A stretch of DNA of 64,000 nt, from contig NZ_CP084560.1 of the NCBI RefSeq assembly GCF_021789175.1, positions 4,500,407-4,564,406 on the forward strand, read 5' to 3'. Made by a program: the position numbers and the translations under genes. The stretch's first letter is position 1. Every line of letters begins with the position of its first letter. Below the pieces are notes generated by a model, which searched no databases, had not been told where the DNA came from, and saw nothing but the letters and a program-made list of their open reading frames with translations. This DNA comes from Arthrobacter sp. FW306-2-2C-D06B. Its GTDB lineage: Bacteria; Actinomycetota; Actinomycetes; Actinomycetales; Micrococcaceae. This document shows, one piece after another, positions 16,081 through 25,212 of the stretch.

Positions 16081-17363
16081 GATTTCCCCTTGTCGCCATT
16101 CCAGTTAAGCTCAGCATGGACGCGCCACCCGCCGTGCATTCCAGGACCGGCATCCACGGTTCCAGCATAAATTCCCGCACGTTCACGCATTCCCGCGATG
16201 CCCTGGCCCGTTCCCAAGACCGCTTCTTCGGTGCCCGCATCCCGGGAGCCTCGGCCGTCGTCGAGCACTTCAATGGTGACCGAGTCGCTCTCCCGCACGA
16301 TCCTCACATCCACTTGGCTCGAGGAACGGCCGTACCTGAGCACGTTGGTCAGGGATTCCTGCACGATCCGGTAGACGGTGAGCTGGAACGCCGGGTCTTC
16401 AGGAAGGGCCGGTCCCGTGTGCGAATAGTGCAACGGCAGCCCTGCAGTCCGGAATCCATCGAGCAGCTTGCTCAGGTCGTGCCCGGAAACCAACGGCTCC
16501 AAAGTCGCCGGGCGGGCTGAGTCGTCCCGCAGCACGCCAAGGACGCGGCGCATGTCGGCCAGCGCAGTCCTGCCGGTTCGGGAGAGTTCGCCAAGCACCT
16601 CACCTGCGCGCTCCGGATCCTTCTTGACCACGACGGCGGCGCCGTCCGAAAGGCTGATCATGACAGTGAGGGAGTGGGCCACGACGTCGTGCATCTCCCG
16701 GGCGATCCGGTTGCGTTCGGTGACGGACCCCAAGCGGGCCGTGCGGGCTGCCCACGCCCTGATTTCGCTTTCGTGCTCACGCCCCTGCCGCACCGAAATG
16801 CCAATCCCGGTGGCGATCAGGTTGGACAACAGAATGCTGGCCGCGGCGGCGATGTTGCTGATGAGGTGGAAATTCTCCGGAATCGCCTCTCCGTTGGATG
16901 GGGTCGCCGGGCTGGTCCACATGAACAGGTACACGAGGGTCAGCGGCAGGCTCGCCGCCCCAAACACCGTCAACGCGAATCTCCGGGTCCTCGCCACGGC
17001 CACGGCGTACAGCGCGAACCACAATCCCGCCGAGACGTTCGAACCCCAGGGATTCAACAGCGTCACGGCCACCTCGAGGACGGCAGCCGCCGCAGTGACA
17101 CTGAGTGGATTGCGGCGTCGAAGGAACAGGATGGCTGCAATGGCAACGAGCAGCAAGGCGGCGAACCACTTGCCATCCACGATCGAGCTGATGAACGTAG
17201 GAAGAGCCAGCAGCGAATAGCAAAGCACCACCACCGCGTCCATGACCCGCGGGTGCTCAAAAAGATAGCGGCGGATCCTGCCACGGCGGCGCAGCGTGAT
17301 TTCAGCAAAGGACGCGTCGGCCACGTGGGCCGACGCGTCCTGTGCTGGCAACTCTTCACTCAT
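16077..17363 (-). CDS. Sensor histidine kinase (HisKA_3/NarX-DesK type)
   Basis: A 428-residue sensor kinase. A basic N-terminus precedes about five transmembrane helices (40-200) with only short loops, the intramembrane-sensing design. The dimerisation and phosphoacceptor helix has RNRIAREMHDVVAHSLTVMI (His near 234), and the HATPase domain ends DDGRGSRDAGTEE with GTGQGIAGMRERAGIYAG. It autophosphorylates and passes phosphate to the regulator encoded 4 bp into its own stop. It lies 48 bp downstream of the ABC permease gene, suggesting it senses membrane or antibiotic stress handled by that transporter. Confidence 0.94.
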   Translation of the reverse strand: MSEELPAQDASAHVADASFAEITLRRRGRIRRYLFEHPRVMDAVVVLCYSLLALPTFISSIVDGKWFAALLLVAIAAILFLRRRNPLSVTAAAAVLEVAVTLLNPWGSNVSAGLWFALYAVAVARTRRFALTVFGAASLPLTLVYLFMWTSPATPSNGEAIPENFHLISNIAAAASILLSNLIATGIGISVRQGREHESEIRAWAARTARLGSVTERNRIAREMHDVVAHSLTVMISLSDGAAVVVKKDPERAGEVLGELSRTGRTALADMRRVLGVLRDDSARPATLEPLVSGHDLSKLLDGFRTAGLPLHYSHTGPALPEDPAFQLTVYRIVQESLTNVLRYGRSSSQVDVRIVRESDSVTIEVLDDGRGSRDAGTEEAVLGTGQGIAGMRERAGIYAGTVDAGPGMHGGWRVHAELNWNGDKGKS

Positions 17364-17411
17364 GGCTTGAGCCTAGTGGCCTTGCCCGAGCGGGTGTCCG
17401 TGGATTGCGAA

Positions 17412-18302
17412 TCAGACGTCGCGCTTCTTGAGCACAATGAGGGCAGGAATCATGAACAAGATGACGTAGCCAAGGAACACGAGGCCGCCCGCCCATGGAT
17501 CCAGGGTGCCGTCTACGTGGCCGATCGACAAGAAGCGCCCGCCGGCCTCACTGGGCAGGTACTGGGGGACGTACTTCCAGAAGTCTCCGGGTGCGAGGCC
17601 AAGGAATTGGCCGGCGAACGGGAGGACGAACATGATGCCTACCAGGACAGTGATGCCGCCGGCCGGGTTCTTCAACAGTGTTCCGAGAGAGAGGCCGATC
17701 AGCGCGACCCCGGAGACGTAAAGGCCTCCGGTGAAGACGCTGTAGAGGACACCATCCGTGTTCCATCCGAGGTCAAGGCCGAAGTTGGCGAACATGGGCG
17801 ACGCCACCAGGAAGGTCACGACGCCGGCCACGACGGAAAGGACATAGGAGACCACAACCAGGACCACGGCTTTGGCGCCGAAGGTGGAGAGCCGTCCCGG
17901 AGCCGCATTCATGGTTGACCGGATCATGCCGGTGGCGTACTCGGAGGCAATGAAGAGCACGGCAAGGGATCCCATGACCAGGATGCCGATGTTGAGTCCG
18001 GCGTTCGGCAGGTTGTAAAGATCGAATCCCGAACCCGGCGGGAAGGAGGCTACAGCTTGCTGCACCGTTTCCTTATGACCCTGCCGGCCGACTTCGACCA
18101 TCTGGTTGATGAAGTTCCAGCGGACCAGGGCGGACAACAGGCCGATGCCGACAATGGCAACGAAGGTCAGGACCAACAGGAGCTTGGTGCTCATGAGGGT
18201 GCGGAACTTGATGGATTCGGAGTTCAGTACCCGGAGGAAAGTGACGCCACCGGCCCCGGCTGACGGGACCGCATGTTTCTTGCTGATGGTGGTGGTGCTC
18301 AT
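17412..18302 (-). CDS. ABC-2 type transporter permease
   Basis: A 296-residue membrane protein with six transmembrane helices, the first after a basic cytoplasmic N-terminus (RVLNSESIKFRTLMSTKL). It has the ABC-2 features of a long loop after helix 1 (NQMVEVGRQGHKETVQQAVASF) and EYATGMIRSTMNAAPGR after helix 2. It forms an efflux transporter with the ATPase encoded just upstream (4-bp ATGA overlap). By family resemblance the pair is of the BcrAB or NatAB type, exporting lipophilic compounds; the substrate is unknown. Confidence 0.92.
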   Translation of the reverse strand: MSTTTISKKHAVPSAGAGGVTFLRVLNSESIKFRTLMSTKLLLVLTFVAIVGIGLLSALVRWNFINQMVEVGRQGHKETVQQAVASFPPGSGFDLYNLPNAGLNIGILVMGSLAVLFIASEYATGMIRSTMNAAPGRLSTFGAKAVVLVVVSYVLSVVAGVVTFLVASPMFANFGLDLGWNTDGVLYSVFTGGLYVSGVALIGLSLGTLLKNPAGGITVLVGIMFVLPFAGQFLGLAPGDFWKYVPQYLPSEAGGRFLSIGHVDGTLDPWAGGLVFLGYVILFMIPALIVLKKRDV

Positions 18303-19297
18303 GACTGGATCCCTTCCATGGTGGCCGCGGATGTGGCGCCGACGCCGGCGGGGCTTCCGTCAAGCGGCCCGCCTGGTGCTGCCGGTCCGCCGGTGATGTG
18401 CGAGTGGTATTCCACCTCGTCCTTGGTGAGCTGGAAGTAGGCCTCTTCCAGCGACGACGTGAGCGGAGTGAGTTCGTAAACCAGGACCCGGTTGTCCAGG
18501 GCGAGCTCGGCGATGCGGAGCGGCTCCACTCCGTACACTTCCAGGGTTTCCCGTTCGTTCTGCTCCACCCGGACACCGTCGCGGGCCAGCAACTCGGACA
18601 AGCGAGTGGTCTCCGAGGTACGGACCAAAGTGCGCTTGCGGGACTGGCTCTCAATCAGCGCATCCACTGTGGTGTCGGCGATGATCCTGCCGCGACCGAT
18701 CACAATGAGGTGGTCCGCTGTCTGGGCCATCTCGGACATGAGGTGGCTGGAAATGAAGATGGTCTTGCCCTGGCTTGCCAGGTAGCGCGCAAGGTTCCTG
18801 ACCCACTGGACGCCCTCGGGATCCAGTCCGTTGACCGGTTCGTCGAGGATGAGCGTCTGGGGATCGCCCAGGAGTGCGTTGGCGATGCCAAGCCGCTGGC
18901 CCATGCCGAGGGAGAACCCCCCGGCCTTCTTCTTGGCAACGGCGGTGAGGCCGGTCATCTCGATGACTTCCTCAACGCGCGAGTTCGGAATCCCGTGGGT
19001 TGCGGCCATGGCCCGCAGATGGTTGTACGCGCTGCGGCTGGTGTGCACCGCCTTGGCATCGAGCAGCGCTCCCACTTGGTGGAGCGGGTCTTTGTGCTGG
19101 GAGTAGTGCCTGCCGTTGACAATGACGTCGCCCGACGTCGGGCGGTCGAGACCCATGATCATGCGCATGGTGGTGGACTTGCCGGCGCCGTTCGGGCCAA
19201 GGAAGCCCGTGACTTTCCCGGGCTGTACGGTGAAGCTGATTCCGTCCACGGCTGTCTTTGCGCCGTAGACCTTCCTCAAGCCTGTTGCCTCAATCAT
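18299..19297 (-). CDS. ABC transporter ATP-binding protein (BcrA/DrrA-like)
   Basis: A 332-residue ATPase. Walker A is GPNGAGKST (about 34-42), the signature is FSLGMGQRLGIANALLG, Walker B is TLILDEPVNGLDPEG, and the switch His lies in IFISSHLMSEMA. The C-terminal 110 residues form the extension common in BcrA/DrrA-type exporters, ending in a Gly/Pro/Ala-rich tail. It is the first gene of the ATPase-permease-kinase-regulator operon; its promoter region (19298-19473) carries three TCAGGG repeats. Confidence 0.93.
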   Translation of the reverse strand: MIEATGLRKVYGAKTAVDGISFTVQPGKVTGFLGPNGAGKSTTMRMIMGLDRPTSGDVIVNGRHYSQHKDPLHQVGALLDAKAVHTSRSAYNHLRAMAATHGIPNSRVEEVIEMTGLTAVAKKKAGGFSLGMGQRLGIANALLGDPQTLILDEPVNGLDPEGVQWVRNLARYLASQGKTIFISSHLMSEMAQTADHLIVIGRGRIIADTTVDALIESQSRKRTLVRTSETTRLSELLARDGVRVEQNERETLEVYGVEPLRIAELALDNRVLVYELTPLTSSLEEAYFQLTKDEVEYHSHITGGPAAPGGPLDGSPAGVGATSAATMEGIQS

Positions 19298-19379
19298 GGA
19301 AGCGTTCCCTCCGCTTGCTGCAGCTATGTGGTGACTGTAGGTACAACGCTAGCCACCGGCACGGCGGAATTCGCCGGTC

Positions 19380-19417
19380 TCAGGGATGATTCAGGGGCCG
19401 CTCAGGGTAGTCCCTAT
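19380..19417. promoter_or_regulatory. Direct-repeat operator (TCAGGG, 11-bp period)
   Basis: TCAGGG occurs at 19380, 19391 and 19402, exactly 11 bp apart, so all three face the same side of the helix. The last copy continues into AGGG-TAGT-CCCT, an inverted repeat (19404-19415). The block lies 83 bp upstream of the ATPase start. It is the most likely target of the NarL-type regulator in the same operon (inference). Confidence 0.5.
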
Positions 19418-19473
19418 GGATGATGCGGGCCGCGACGTGGACTTCCGGGCACCGGGAAAGCGCTAGGAAAACT

Positions 19474-20970
19474 CTAGTAAAGCGGTGAATACACCCGCAG
19501 CGCCCGGCGTTTCACCGTGAACTCCGCGGTCCGCACACCGGGCAGGGGCTCGCCGTCAACCGCAATCACGAGTGGTTCACCGATCGCTTCGATGCTGAGC
19601 TCCGCGGCTTCGCTGAGGTGGGTCACTTTCGATGTACCCACGGTTCCGGTGAGGATCGCCCACAGCAAGCGCAGCCGTGCAAAGGGCTCATCGGCCGTGA
19701 CCATGCGGATGTCCAGCACGCCGTCGTCAAGCACGGGACGCGTCAATGGCGCCAGGTCCCGCGGGTAGTAGCGGCCCCGGCCCAAGTAGAGGATCCACAA
19801 CTTGTGGGGGACACCGTTGATCCGGAGGGTGGTCGGCGTTGCCGCGCCGAAAGTGCGCAGGCCTGCGACAAGTCCCGCGAGGGGCTTCCCCAAGGCGGGC
19901 TGCAGCCGTTCGCGTCGCCGCACCAAGTTGGGGTAAACGCCGACGCTTGCCGTATTGAGCATGATGAGCTCGGTGGTCTCGTCCTTGCCATCGACGCCGC
20001 GGCCCGCGCTCACATGGCCCAGGTCCGTCCATGCTGCTGCTCCCGTTTTGGCGGCCTTGAGGGCCCCTTCGAGGGACCGGGCGTCCACGTCACGTGCGAA
20101 ATGGTTGAGTGTTCCACCGGGCAGCACCAGCAAAGGCAGCGAGCGCTCGACGGCGGCCGCCGCGGCAGCGCCGACGGTTCCGTCGCCGCCCCACACGCCC
20201 AGAGCCTTCGTCCCGGGCCGCCCTGCCTCGGCCTTGATTTGGGCTACCACATCATCGCCATCGGAAATGAGGCTTATATGCGCCTTGGGGAATATTTCCC
20301 GAAGCTGGGTTTCGGTCTCCGGCGAGTAGGAACCGCCAAGGGCATTGACCGCAATGCTCAACCCCTCGCCGTCGCCGACACCGGGCGCGTCGGCCGGTGA
20401 ACGGTCCGTGTCCGGAACGGGAGGGCGGGCCGGCCACCATTTTCGCGTCAGGAGGGCCGCTCCGGCGCCGATCGCCGAGCCGAGCACGACGTCGGAGGGC
20501 CAGTGGGCGCCTGTGTGAACCCGGGAATACGCCACGCCCGCGGCAACAGGAGCCAAAACTGCACCAAGGCGGGGATTCACCAGGGCGACACCAAGAGTGA
20601 ATGCGACAGCAGATGCTGAGTGACCCGACGGCATCGAGGAGCTTGTGGGCTGCGGGTTGACAAAGCGGAATGCCGGCAGGAGCTCGGGCAATGGCCGCGT
20701 CCGCGGAAGAAGCGTCTTGAAACCGAGATTGGTGACGGCCGACGCAACGCCAAGGGCCAGGAGTCCGTGAATCGCCGCGTTACGTGGCTTACCCGGAAAT
20801 GCCGCGCAAACGCCAGCGACAGCAAACCAGAGCTTGCCCTTTGTAGCGGCCTCCGAGAGGTTTTTCAGAACGGCGTCATGCGAGCCCTCCGGCCACCGCG
20901 AGACTGCTCGGACCGTCGCCCGATCGAGTCGCGCTATCCGCCCTGATCCCCATCGCAGCATGCTTGGCAT
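19474..20970 (-). CDS. PAP2 phosphatase-diacylglycerol kinase fusion protein
   Basis: A 498-residue two-domain protein. The N-terminal PAP2 (lipid phosphate phosphatase) domain, with membrane helices, shows all three signature blocks: KTLLPRTRP, SMPSGHSASA and SRVHTGAHWPSDVVLGSAIG. The C-terminal domain is a diacylglycerol kinase catalytic domain with GGDGTVGAAAAAAVERSLPLLVLPGGTLNHFARD and the DagK C-terminal half ending at a beta-rich segment. The two activities act in opposite directions on phosphatidate-type lipids (dephosphorylation and phosphorylation). Such fusions are common in actinobacteria. It is transcribed alone, ending 177 bp before the ABC operon's first start. Confidence 0.92.
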   Translation of the reverse strand: MPSMLRWGSGRIARLDRATVRAVSRWPEGSHDAVLKNLSEAATKGKLWFAVAGVCAAFPGKPRNAAIHGLLALGVASAVTNLGFKTLLPRTRPLPELLPAFRFVNPQPTSSSMPSGHSASAVAFTLGVALVNPRLGAVLAPVAAGVAYSRVHTGAHWPSDVVLGSAIGAGAALLTRKWWPARPPVPDTDRSPADAPGVGDGEGLSIAVNALGGSYSPETETQLREIFPKAHISLISDGDDVVAQIKAEAGRPGTKALGVWGGDGTVGAAAAAAVERSLPLLVLPGGTLNHFARDVDARSLEGALKAAKTGAAAWTDLGHVSAGRGVDGKDETTELIMLNTASVGVYPNLVRRRERLQPALGKPLAGLVAGLRTFGAATPTTLRINGVPHKLWILYLGRGRYYPRDLAPLTRPVLDDGVLDIRMVTADEPFARLRLLWAILTGTVGTSKVTHLSEAAELSIEAIGEPLVIAVDGEPLPGVRTAEFTVKRRALRVYSPLY

Positions 20971-21128
20971 TCCACCAGACTATCGGCGGGCTGGTTAGGA
21001 TGTGGGATTGTGGAGGTCGTTCTTCCCCACATACTCGAGGGAATCGGCACACCGCGCAGGGCGTCACATAGGGTAAACGATCAGGTAGCACTCGGTCTTC
21101 TCCAAGAGAGCGATCATAGTCTTCGGGC

Positions 21129-22667
21129 ATGCTCTCAAAGCCTCAACTCATCAACAGCGGCATCGGGGTGGCCGTAATCGGCATTGCCGCCGGCGCCTTC
21201 TTCGTGCTGAACGGCGTGCCGCAAACGGCCGCCGACACCACCGCCCGCACCGTCGCGGTCAGCGCAGCGGACCTCGCCGCCGTCTCTACGGCGAGCGGAA
21301 ACGTCTCGCCCGCAAGCACCACGGTCATCAACGCGCAGAACTGCACCGGGCCCATCGCCACTGTTTCCGCCGTGACCGGTCAGCAAGTCACGGCCGGGCA
21401 GGTGCTGGTGACGATTGATCCGACGAACGCCCAGAACGCCCTGGCCGTCGCCCAGGCCCAACTGGATTCGGCCGCCGCGCAGGCAAACCAACAGCAGGCC
21501 TCAGCCAGCAACCAGGTAGCTTCGGCGAATCAGAGCCTGGCCAACGCCCAACAAACGGCCAACCTGGACGCGAGCCAGCAAGCCAGTGCCGTGGCCGCCG
21601 CGCAGACAGCGGTGAACAACGACAATGCGACTGTTGCTGCGGCCCAGACCGCTGCCAGCGCCCAGCCCAGCAGCCAGCCGGCCCAGAACGCGCTCAACAC
21701 GGCACAGGCCCAGCTGGCCAAGGACAACCAGGCACTGACCCAGGCCGTCAACCAGCAAGCCAGTTCCGCCCTCAAGGACAAAGAGCAGATCGCCTCGGCT
21801 GCGACGGCCCTGAATTCCGCCCAAAGCGGTGGGGGCGCCACATCCAATACGACGTCGGCCCAAATTGCCGTCGACACCGCAACCAAAAACCTGGCGTCCT
21901 GCTCGCTCGCGGCCCCGGTTTCAGGAACGGTCACCGCTGTGAACGCCGTCGTCGGAGGCAATGCGGGCAGCAGCTCCGGCTCATCCGGGTCCTCGGCTTC
22001 CGGTTCTTCCGGGGCTTCCCCTTCCTCCAGCAGCTCTTCCGCAGGCGCGGCGAGCACATCGTCGTCCGGACTGATCACCATCAGCGACACCGCGCATCTG
22101 CAGGTCATCGCCAACTTCGCCGAATCCGACATTGCCGCCATGAAGACCGGCGACTCCGCCACCTTCACCTTCCCGGCGCTCAAGACCGACCCCACCGCGG
22201 CACCCGTCACCGGCACCATCACGGCAATCGCCCAGAACGCCACAACAACGAACAACGTGGTCAGCTACCCCGTGACGATCTCCATCAAGAACCCCCCGGC
22301 TGCCCTCCGGCTCGGCCAGAGCGCAAACATCTCCGTGACGACGGCCACCGCCAAGAACGCTTTGACGGTGCCGTCGCTGGCCATCACGACCACCGGGACC
22401 AAGCAGACCGTCAACGTGATGAAGAACGGAACCTCGACGGCGGTGACCATCACCACCGGGATCACGGACAATGGCCGCACCCAGGTGCTCACCGGACTCA
22501 GCGCTGGCGATCAGATTGAACTCCCTGCCATCTCCTCCACCCTCGACACCACCGGCACCACCGGACGAACCGGGACGGGCGGACTTGGCGGTACGGGCGG
22601 GTTCGGTGGAACAGGAGGCGCCGGAGTTACTGGCGGCACTGGTGGCACCCGCGGAAATGGCGGGTAA
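21129..22667 (+). CDS. HlyD/MacA-like membrane fusion (adaptor) protein of an ABC exporter
   Basis: A 512-residue protein. One N-terminal transmembrane helix (GIGVAVIGIAAGAFFVL) anchors an extracytoplasmic part. The first lipoyl half is near residue 70-95 (GQQVTAGQVLVTIDPTNAQ) and is followed by a long Ala/Gln/Asn-rich coiled coil (about 100-240, NALAVAQAQLDSAAAQANQQ). The second lipoyl half is SCSLAAPVSGTVTAVNAVVGG, interrupted by a Ser/Gly-rich insert. Beta-barrel segments and a Gly/Thr-rich C-terminal tail (TGGLGGTGG) complete it. It couples to the MacB-like ATPase and permease encoded next, 6 bp downstream. Confidence 0.9.
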   Translation: MLSKPQLINSGIGVAVIGIAAGAFFVLNGVPQTAADTTARTVAVSAADLAAVSTASGNVSPASTTVINAQNCTGPIATVSAVTGQQVTAGQVLVTIDPTNAQNALAVAQAQLDSAAAQANQQQASASNQVASANQSLANAQQTANLDASQQASAVAAAQTAVNNDNATVAAAQTAASAQPSSQPAQNALNTAQAQLAKDNQALTQAVNQQASSALKDKEQIASAATALNSAQSGGGATSNTTSAQIAVDTATKNLASCSLAAPVSGTVTAVNAVVGGNAGSSSGSSGSSASGSSGASPSSSSSSAGAASTSSSGLITISDTAHLQVIANFAESDIAAMKTGDSATFTFPALKTDPTAAPVTGTITAIAQNATTTNNVVSYPVTISIKNPPAALRLGQSANISVTTATAKNALTVPSLAITTTGTKQTVNVMKNGTSTAVTITTGITDNGRTQVLTGLSAGDQIELPAISSTLDTTGTTGRTGTGGLGGTGGFGGTGGAGVTGGTGGTRGNGG

Positions 22668-22673
22668 GCAGCC

Positions 22674-23402
22674 GTGAACGACGCCGTCATCCAACTGGAC
22701 TCCGTCAGCAAGATCTATGGCAAAGGGGAGGCCGAAGTACGGGCACTCGATTCCGTCAGCATCTCCATTGACCGGGGCGACTTCGTGGCCATCATCGGGG
22801 CCTCGGGCTCCGGAAAGTCCACCATGATGAACATCATCGGTTGCCTCGACGGCGCCACCCAGGGGACTTATCACCTGGACGGCATCGCTACCGGGACCCT
22901 GGACGAATTCCAGCTCGCGCAGATCCGCAACCGGAAAATCGGCTTCGTCTTCCAGAACTTCAACCTGATTCCACGCACGCGGGCAGTGGACAACGTCTCC
23001 ATGCCCCTCGCGTACGCAAAAGTGCACCGCAAGGAACGGCGCGAGCGGGCCCTGGAAGTGCTCGACTCCGTGGGTTTGGCGGAGCGGGCCGACCACAAGC
23101 CTTCACAGCTCTCCGGCGGACAGCAACAGCGTGTTGCCATCGCCCGGGCACTCGTGACCAACCCGGTGCTGCTGCTGGCAGACGAGCCGACGGGTGCACT
23201 GGACACCAAGTCCTCACACGAAATCCTGGATCTCTTCGAGTCCTTGCACGCCAACGGCCGGACCATCGTGATGATCACCCACGAGGCGGACGTCGCTGCG
23301 CGGGCCAACCGTGTTGTGCGCTTCCAGGACGGGCACATCATTGAGGACCACCGGATCCGAGCCGTTAATGCGCACCCAGTAGCGACGGCGGTGCCGGCAT
23401 GA
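22674..23402 (+). CDS. MacB-type ABC transporter ATP-binding protein
   Basis: A 242-residue ATPase of the MacB/LolD type. Walker A is GASGSGKST, the Q-loop is VFQNFNLI, the signature is LSGGQQQRVAIARAL, Walker B is LLLADEPTGALDTKSS and the switch His is in MITHEADVA. It begins with GTG, 6 bp after the adaptor stop, and overlaps the permease start by 4 bp (ATGA). It forms the motor of a mechanotransmission-type exporter or transporter. Confidence 0.95.
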   Translation: MNDAVIQLDSVSKIYGKGEAEVRALDSVSISIDRGDFVAIIGASGSGKSTMMNIIGCLDGATQGTYHLDGIATGTLDEFQLAQIRNRKIGFVFQNFNLIPRTRAVDNVSMPLAYAKVHRKERRERALEVLDSVGLAERADHKPSQLSGGQQQRVAIARALVTNPVLLLADEPTGALDTKSSHEILDLFESLHANGRTIVMITHEADVAARANRVVRFQDGHIIEDHRIRAVNAHPVATAVPA

Positions 23403-24646
23403 TGATCGCCGAATCAGTCCGCTTCGCCCTGACCGGGGTGATGGCCAACAAGATGCGCTCCATCCTCACCACCTTGGGCATCTTGATCGGCATCGCCTCC
23501 GTCATCATCCTGCTGGCCGTGGGAGCCGGAACCTCCAACGCCATCAAGGCCCAGATCGGCAAACTGGGAACCAACGTACTCACCGTGAGCCGCCAGACGA
23601 CCGCAGGCGGCCGCGCCGCGGGCGGCGGACAAGCCGTCACCGGTCCGCGGTCCCGTGGCACCAACCTCACGCTCCAGGACATGGCCGCGCTGACGGATCC
23701 CGTCATGGCCCCCGACGTCGCCGCAACGGCTCCGGTGGTCACGGCACAGAACGTCACGGGTACTTACCAGGACGCAACCCACGCGGTCGCAACATTCGTG
23801 GGGACCACGCCGTCGTACTTTTCCATTTCGAACGACACGCTCGCGGCGGGGTCCTACTTCAGCGACGGCGACGCCAGCAGCGGCACCGCAGTTGCCGTGA
23901 TCGGCAACACCGTTGCGCAGGACCTGGTGGGCAGCTCGGTGACCTCGGCGGTGGGGCAGACGATCGCCCTCAACGGCCAGAACTTCGTGGTCTCCGGCGT
24001 CCTGGCCCAAAAGGGGTCCTCGGGCCTCAACGATCCAGACGACATTGTGGTGATCCCCTACAGTGCGGCCCAGGACAAGTTCACCGGATACTCGCCGTCG
24101 CTTGCCTCCATCACTGTCCAGGCGAAATCAGCGGACGTGATGAACCAGGCACAGAACGAGGTTCAGATGATCCTCGATGCCAGGCATAACGTCACCTCCG
24201 CCAACCGTGACTACCAAGTGCGCAACCAAGCGCAGATCCTCACGACAGCCACCACCACCACGGCCACGCTGACCATCCTCTTGGGTGCCGTGGCCGGCAT
24301 TTCGCTCCTGGTGGGCGGAATCGGCGTCATGAATATCATGCTCGTAACGGTCACCGAACGTACCCGCGAAATCGGCATCCGCAAGGCGATCGGAGCCTCG
24401 CGGGGCAGCATCGTGAGCCAGTTCCTGATCGAATCGCTCATCATTTCGCTGATCGGCGGGGTGCTGGGAATTGCCGCAGGCTACATCGGCAGCGCGTTCC
24501 CCCTGCTCGGAACGCAACCCGAAGTCCAGTGGTGGACCGTGTGGCTGTCGTTCCTGGTATCGGCTGCAATCGGCTTGATTTTCGGAATCTACCCGGCCAA
24601 CAAGGCTGCGAAACTAAGGCCCATCGACGCCCTGCGGTACGAATAG
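23399..24646 (+). CDS. MacB-type ABC transporter permease (FtsX domain)
   Basis: A 415-residue permease with the MacB topology. One N-terminal transmembrane helix (ILTTLGILIGIASVIILLAVG) is followed by a large extracytoplasmic MacB_PCD domain (about 45-280), and then three C-terminal helices of the FtsX domain with GGIGVMNIMLVTVTERTREIGIRKAIGAS. It works with the ATPase and the adaptor of the same operon to move an unknown compound, possibly a peptide or macrolide, out of the cell. Confidence 0.95.
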   Translation: MMIAESVRFALTGVMANKMRSILTTLGILIGIASVIILLAVGAGTSNAIKAQIGKLGTNVLTVSRQTTAGGRAAGGGQAVTGPRSRGTNLTLQDMAALTDPVMAPDVAATAPVVTAQNVTGTYQDATHAVATFVGTTPSYFSISNDTLAAGSYFSDGDASSGTAVAVIGNTVAQDLVGSSVTSAVGQTIALNGQNFVVSGVLAQKGSSGLNDPDDIVVIPYSAAQDKFTGYSPSLASITVQAKSADVMNQAQNEVQMILDARHNVTSANRDYQVRNQAQILTTATTTTATLTILLGAVAGISLLVGGIGVMNIMLVTVTERTREIGIRKAIGASRGSIVSQFLIESLIISLIGGVLGIAAGYIGSAFPLLGTQPEVQWWTVWLSFLVSAAIGLIFGIYPANKAAKLRPIDALRYE

Positions 24647-24704
24647 CCGCCCACCTTCCACTCCCCAGCAACTCAAAAAGAAACAGCCAACAGGAGATCC
24701 ACAA

Positions 24705-25118
24705 ATGTCCTATTCAGCACCGGAGCCCGGCCCCACGAACCAGCCGGAGCCCCAGCAGCCCTACACCCAACAGCCCAACGCCGGACAGCCCACCGCGGTC
24801 CTGCAAGCCACCGGCCAGGAACCCACCGGACAGGGTTGGGGCCAACCCCAAGCGCCGGAGCCGTTCGTGCCCAAGAAGCGGTTCCAGATGGGCCGCCTGA
24901 CGCAGATCCTCCTTGCCGTGCTGCTTGTTGCTGTCGGCTTCTTCGGAGGCGTTGGCGTCACCAAGCTCATGGATGCCGGCCAGGCCCGTCCCGGCCGCGG
25001 CCAGTTCCAGAACTTCAACGGCCAGGGCGGCCAAGGACGGAACCGGCAGAGCGGCGCTCCGACCAACGGGGCGTCGCCGAGCGCGGTTCCTTCGGCACCT
25101 GCCACCTCGGCACCGTAA
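24705..25118 (+). CDS. Pro/Gln-rich single-pass membrane protein in MacB-like operon
   Basis: A 137-residue protein. Residues 1-60 are a disordered Pro/Gln/Thr-rich tail (PEPQQPYTQQPNAGQPT). FVPKKRFQMGRLTQ is followed by one transmembrane helix (ILLAVLLVAVGFFGGVGVT, about 68-88) and a Gly/Gln/Arg-rich exposed tail with GRGQFQNFNGQGGQ. AGGAGA stands before the ATG. It follows the permease by 58 bp on the same strand, so it may be an accessory of the efflux system. No family is recognised. Confidence 0.75.
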   Translation: MSYSAPEPGPTNQPEPQQPYTQQPNAGQPTAVLQATGQEPTGQGWGQPQAPEPFVPKKRFQMGRLTQILLAVLLVAVGFFGGVGVTKLMDAGQARPGRGQFQNFNGQGGQGRNRQSGAPTNGASPSAVPSAPATSAP

Positions 25119-25150
25119 CCACCCAATTGCTCCCCAGCGCCGTACCCACC

Positions 25151-25212
25151 CAACTAGCTCGCAGTTGTTGTCGTTTTGACGCCTCATAACGACAACAACT
25201 GCGGGTCAGTTG
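25151..25212. repeat. Long-stem hairpin repeat, copy A
   Basis: A perfect 16-bp stem (25160-25175 with 25188-25203) has a 12-nt loop and outer CAACT/AGTTG arms. It lies between two convergent genes, so it can terminate both. The same CAACTAGCTCGCA...TGTCGTTTTGA...AACGACA...GTCAGTTG frame recurs at 38433-38491 (copy B), where most stem bases differ but in compensating pairs. Its right end overlaps the MFS stop region. Confidence 0.7.

Noticed and set aside
16674..17918. 414-codon open frame on the plus strand
   Set aside because: It is antisense to the kinase and permease genes and spans their boundary, with Gln/Arg/His-rich meaningless sequence.
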